From contig CAXMMR010000001.1 of the NCBI GenBank assembly GCA_963692975.2, positions 1 to 64,000 on the forward strand: 64,000 nucleotides of DNA. The letters run 5' to 3'. Numbering within the stretch: position 1 is the stretch's first letter; each line of letters begins with the position of its first letter. The DNA comes from CAXMMR01 sp963692975. Lineage in GTDB: Bacteria > Pseudomonadota > Alphaproteobacteria > Acetobacterales > Acetobacteraceae. Below are positions 60,505 through 64,000 of this stretch, one piece after another. Under the pieces are notes generated by a model that ran no database searches, was not told the DNA's origin, and saw only the letters and a list, made by a program, of their open reading frames with translations. The position numbers and the translations under genes are program-made.

Positions 60505-62940
60505 TCAAACGTCCAGGTTGGCGACCTTCAGCGCATTGCCCACGATGAAGTCGCGCCTTGGCTCAACCACGTCGCCCATCAGCGTCGAGAACACCTGTCC
60601 TGCATCCTCGACATCGCCGACACGCACCTGCAGCAACGTGCGCACCGCAGGGTCGAGCGTCGTCTTCCATAACTGATCCGGGTTCATCTCGCCCAGGCCC
60701 TTGAACCGCTGAATGGCGAGACCCTTGCGGCCCTGCGTCAAAATACGGTCGAACACGCTCGCCGGGCCGGCCGCCCTGATCTCCGTCGTGTCGAGGCGCA
60801 GCGTCGCAGGCTCGGCGAAATGCGCCGCCAGCGTCTCCTGCTGCTCGTCCAGCGCCCGCGCCTCGGCGCTGCGCAGCGCCGCCGCATCGAAGCCGTAACG
60901 TTCGGCGACACCCCGCACCACCCGCGCCAGCGTGAGCCCGCTCGCGTCGGCGACAACCTTCCAGCCGCGCTCGGTCGGCAACGACACCGCATCGAGCCGA
61001 GCCGCCAGGGCCTGCGCGCGCTGCTGCCCCTTGGCAGGGTCCGCCGTCAGCACGCCGGCGATCGCCGCCTGCTCAAGCAGCGCCGTCGGCACCGCGTCGT
61101 TCGCCAGCCGGCGCAGCGACATCGCCACCTCGCGCAGCCAGCCCGCCTCGGCAACAAGCGCTGCGCCCTCGAACACCCGTCCATCCGCATAAGCCAGGCG
61201 CCCTGCGCCCAGCGCCTTGTCGATGAGATAGTCCTCGAGCGCGCGGTCGTCCTTGAGGTAGCGCTCCTCATTGCCCCGCTTGGCGCGATACAGTGGCGGC
61301 TGCGCGATAAACAGGTGGCCGCGCTCGATCAGGTCCTGCATCTGGCGGAAAAAGAACGTCAGCAGCAGGGTGCGGATATGCGAGCCGTCGACGTCGGCAT
61401 CGGTCATGATGACGATGCGGTGATAGCGCAATTTCTCGACATTGAAGCCGCCATCGGCCGGCTCGCCTCGGCCGATCCCCGTTCCGAGCGCGGTGATCAA
61501 CGTGCCGATCTCCGCCGAGCCAAGCATGCGATCAAATCGCGCCCGCTCGACATTCAGAATCTTGCCCTTCAGCGGCAAGATCGCCTGAAACTTGCGATCC
61601 CGCCCCTGCTTGGCCGAGCCGCCGGCGCTGTCGCCCTCGACGATGAAGATCTCGCTCTTCGCCGGGTCGCGCTCCTGGCAGTCGGCAAGCTTGCCAGGCA
61701 GCGTCGAGACGTCGAGCACGCCCTTGCGCCGCGTCAGCTCGCGCGCCCGGCGCGCCGCCTCGCGGGCCGAGGCGGCGTCCATCACCTTGCCGATGATCGC
61801 CCGCGCCTCCCGCGGATGGGTCTCGAACCAGTGCGAGATCGCATCCGCCGTCGCCGCCTGCACCACCGGCTGCACCTCGGAGCTGACCAGCTTGTCCTTG
61901 GTCTGCGAGGAGAATTTCGGGTCCGGCACCTTGACGGACAGCACCGCCGTCATTCCTTCGCGCATGTCCTCGCCAGTCAGCGAGACGCTCTCCTTCTTGC
62001 CCATCCCTTCAGCGTATTTGGTGACAACGCGGGTCAGCGCCTGGCGAAACCCGGCAAGATGTGTCCCGCCGTCACGCTGCGGAATGTTATTGGTGAAGCA
62101 CAGCATCGTCTCGTGAAAACTATCGTTCCAGCTAATCGAGAACTCCACCCGGATGCCGACCTGGCTCTCCTCGGTCACCACGGTGATCGGCGGCGACATC
62201 ACCGAGGTTTTGGCGCGATCGAGATACTCGACAAAGGCGCGCAATCCGCCATCGAAACGAAACAGCACCTCCTCGGCCGGCGCGTGCCGCTCGTCGCGCA
62301 GGATGATCGCCAATCCCGAGTTCAGGAACGCAAGCTCGCGCAGGCGCCGCTCCAGCGTCGGAAAGTCGAACTCGACCTTGGTGAACGTCTGCAGGCTCGG
62401 CTTGAACGTGACCTCGGTGCCGCTCGGCCGGTTCGATGGCCCGACGACGCTCAGCGGCGCTACCGCGTCGCCATGCTGGAAGCGGATGAAATGCTCACGC
62501 CCCTCGCGCCAAATCCGCACCTCCATCCATTCCGACAGCGCATTGACGACGGCGGCGCCGACGCCGTGCAGCCCGCCGGAGACCTTGTAGGAGTTCTGGT
62601 TGAACTTGCCGCCGGCATGCAGCCGCGTCAGCACCACCTCGGCCGCCGAGACGCCCTCCTCGTGGTGCATGTCGGTCGGGATGCCGCGCCCGTCGTCGCG
62701 CACGGTCACCGAGCCGTCGCCGTTCAGCGTCAGCTCGCAGCGCGTGGCAAAACCGGCCTGCGCCTCGTCCACCGCGTTGTCGATGATCTCAAACGCCATG
62801 TGGTGCAGTCCGGAGCCGTCGTCGGTGTCGCCGATATACATGCCCGGCCGCTTGCGCACCGCGTCGAGCCCCTTGAGCACGGAGATCGACGCCGCGTCGT
62901 AGACATTGCCAAGCGCGCCTGGCCCGGTTGCGTCGGACAT
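60505..62940 (-). CDS. gyrB: DNA gyrase subunit B
   Basis: 811 residues. ATP-binding GHKL domain: EIIDNAVDEAQAG, VRDDGRGIPTDMH, GGLHGVGAAVVNALS. Transducer: QRDGGTHLAGFRQALT. Toprim: FIVEGDSAGGSAKQGRDR and MTDADVDGSHIRTLLL. The C-terminal end QRFKGLGEMNPDQLWKTT is the GyrA-contacting tail. Between Toprim and the tail lies the alphaproteobacterial-type insert. It introduces negative supercoils together with GyrA. It follows recF by 82 bases on the same strand, the usual dnaA-dnaN-recF-gyrB order, though dnaA/dnaN lie outside. Start ATG 62940 has AGGAG upstream. Confidence 0.97.
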   Translation of the reverse strand: MSDATGPGALGNVYDAASISVLKGLDAVRKRPGMYIGDTDDGSGLHHMAFEIIDNAVDEAQAGFATRCELTLNGDGSVTVRDDGRGIPTDMHHEEGVSAAEVVLTRLHAGGKFNQNSYKVSGGLHGVGAAVVNALSEWMEVRIWREGREHFIRFQHGDAVAPLSVVGPSNRPSGTEVTFKPSLQTFTKVEFDFPTLERRLRELAFLNSGLAIILRDERHAPAEEVLFRFDGGLRAFVEYLDRAKTSVMSPPITVVTEESQVGIRVEFSISWNDSFHETMLCFTNNIPQRDGGTHLAGFRQALTRVVTKYAEGMGKKESVSLTGEDMREGMTAVLSVKVPDPKFSSQTKDKLVSSEVQPVVQAATADAISHWFETHPREARAIIGKVMDAASAREAARRARELTRRKGVLDVSTLPGKLADCQERDPAKSEIFIVEGDSAGGSAKQGRDRKFQAILPLKGKILNVERARFDRMLGSAEIGTLITALGTGIGRGEPADGGFNVEKLRYHRIVIMTDADVDGSHIRTLLLTFFFRQMQDLIERGHLFIAQPPLYRAKRGNEERYLKDDRALEDYLIDKALGAGRLAYADGRVFEGAALVAEAGWLREVAMSLRRLANDAVPTALLEQAAIAGVLTADPAKGQQRAQALAARLDAVSLPTERGWKVVADASGLTLARVVRGVAERYGFDAAALRSAEARALDEQQETLAAHFAEPATLRLDTTEIRAAGPASVFDRILTQGRKGLAIQRFKGLGEMNPDQLWKTTLDPAVRTLLQVRVGDVEDAGQVFSTLMGDVVEPRRDFIVGNALKVANLDV

Positions 62941-63022
62941 GCCGATGGGGAACTCCTGAACTCACGTCTGAGGCAAAAGATATAGTCCTTCCAAGGCGGT
63001 TTCGCGAGGCCCGGGGCCTCAA

Positions 63023-64000
63023 TCAGCTCGCCCAGCCTGGCTGCCGATGCATCCCGTCGCCGCCGGTCAGCCAGCCTTCCGCGACGCCCCGCAGCGGCCC
63101 GAAATCGGCCGCGTCGGTGCCGGTCAGCAGCGCCTGACCGGGCAGGCCCGCCAGTGCTGCGAACAGCGCGCCCCGCCGCTCGGCGTCCAGATGCACCAGC
63201 GGCTCGTCCAGCAGCAGCAGCGGCGCACCCCCCCGCCGCTCGGCGATCAGCGCCGCGTGGCACAGGATCGTGGCGACCAGGAGCGCCTTCTGCTGCCCGG
63301 TGCTGGCCACCGAGGCCGGCAGGCCGCTCGCGCGGTCCGACAGCACCATGTCGGCCCGATGCGCGCCGAGCCCCGCCCGTCCGGCCGCCGCGTCCTCGCC
63401 CCGCCGCGCCGCCAGCGCGTCGCGCAGCCAATCCTCGACCGCGATCGCCGGCAGGCTCGCCAGCCGCTCGGCGATCGGGCAGCTCAGCGCCAGCCGCGCG
63501 CGCGGGAACGCGCCCAGCCCGGCATCCGCCCTCATCTGCTCGTTCAGCCGCTCGACCAGGGCCGCCCGCGCCGCACTGGCCGCCACGGCGTGCCGCGCCA
63601 TGCCGTCCTCCAGCGCCGCCAGCCACGATGCGTCCGCGCCCGGCTGGGCCAGCAGCCGGTTGCGGCTCAGCATCACCCGGTCATGTGCGGCCGTCTCGCG
63701 CGCGTGGCCAGGTTCCAGCGCCCACACCAGACGATCCAGGAAGCGCCGGCGCCCGGACGCACCCTCCAAAAACAGCCGGTCCATCTGCGGCGTCAACCAC
63801 ACCACGGCAAACACCTGGGCGATCTCCGCCTGGCTTCGAGGCGCCGCGCCGTCAAGCCGGAACTGTCGCCGCTCGCCCGTCGCCCCGGCCGGCATGCCGG
63901 TGCCGAGCGTGGTCGCCGCGCCGTCGCCGGCAAGTTGCGCCGCGACGCCCCAGGCACCGTCGCCGCCACGCCGCGGCAGCTCGGCAAGCGCCGCTCCACG
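63023..64000 (-). CDS. recF: DNA repair protein RecF, 5' part outside the window
   Basis: Open to the window edge; about 325 residues visible. WLTPQMDRLFLEGASGRRRF is the RecF signature after the Walker A part (which lies outside). Near the end TGQQKALLVATILCHAALIA (ABC-type signature) and PLLLLDEPLVHLDAERR (Walker B with D-loop). It binds gapped DNA and loads RecA with RecOR. The gene order with gyrB is standard. Confidence 0.93.
   Translation of the reverse strand, partial: RGAALAELPRRGGDGAWGVAAQLAGDGAATTLGTGMPAGATGERRQFRLDGAAPRSQAEIAQVFAVVWLTPQMDRLFLEGASGRRRFLDRLVWALEPGHARETAAHDRVMLSRNRLLAQPGADASWLAALEDGMARHAVAASAARAALVERLNEQMRADAGLGAFPRARLALSCPIAERLASLPAIAVEDWLRDALAARRGEDAAAGRAGLGAHRADMVLSDRASGLPASVASTGQQKALLVATILCHAALIAERRGGAPLLLLDEPLVHLDAERRGALFAALAGLPGQALLTGTDAADFGPLRGVAEGWLTGGDGMHRQPGWAS

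Noticed and set aside
60820..62985. 721-codon open frame on the plus strand
   Set aside because: Antisense of gyrB; the minus strand reads a perfect GyrB.
62941..64000. Replication origin near recF/gyrB
   Set aside because: Neither dnaA nor DnaA-box clusters are seen in the window; gene order alone does not place oriC here.

Overview
The window is high-GC bacterial chromosome, almost certainly from an alphaproteobacterium and most likely from Acetobacteraceae/Rhodospirillales. The reasons are the very GC-rich coding style, the recF-gyrB pair at the right edge, the pcaIJF and Liv-type operons, and a family of bipartite hairpins sitting just after stop codons that I associate from memory with Acetobacteraceae genomes. 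I see no tRNA, rRNA, CRISPR array, intact transposase or phage gene.

Left part (1-2.6 kb): a GGDEF protein and an MFS transporter, both broken by several frameshifts, then a SemiSWEET-like sugar transporter. From 2.7 to 17 kb lies a surface-glycan-type block of large modular methyltransferases and glycosyltransferases: a methyltransferase-GT9 fusion, GT4-type enzymes, a methyltransferase-methyltransferase-coiled-coil protein that probably once continued into the GT2-GT4 protein behind it, and two more methyltransferases. Three of these carry, or appear to carry, a single frameshift.

Middle part (17-32 kb): a membrane diguanylate cyclase, the fluoride channel crcB, an ABC ATPase with a permease fused to a CPBP protease domain, an esterase, a complete branched-chain amino acid type ABC uptake operon (substrate-binding protein, two permeases, two ATPases), an acetoacetyl-CoA reductase-like gene and pcaIJF, the last two steps of the beta-ketoadipate pathway.

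Right part (32-60 kb) looks like an accessory, patchwork region. It holds repeated regulator/oxidoreductase modules (TetR with a Baeyer-Villiger monooxygenase, SDR, aldehyde dehydrogenase and transporter; AraC with two CMD-fold proteins, one fused to a beta-propeller; two divergent SDR/LysR pairs around an ECF sigma-AhpD operon; an aldo-keto reductase/TetR pair). At least six gene remnants lie between them: a hybrid histidine kinase, NmrA/QorB-like, MFS, AraC, SRAP and VOC. A TonB receptor plus Fe-siderophore ABC operon closes this part. The right edge returns to core genome with gyrB and the 3' part of recF on the minus strand.

All functions are read from motifs and recalled family knowledge; no database search was run. 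Several frameshifts could be sequencing errors rather than real decay, and this is marked in each entry.
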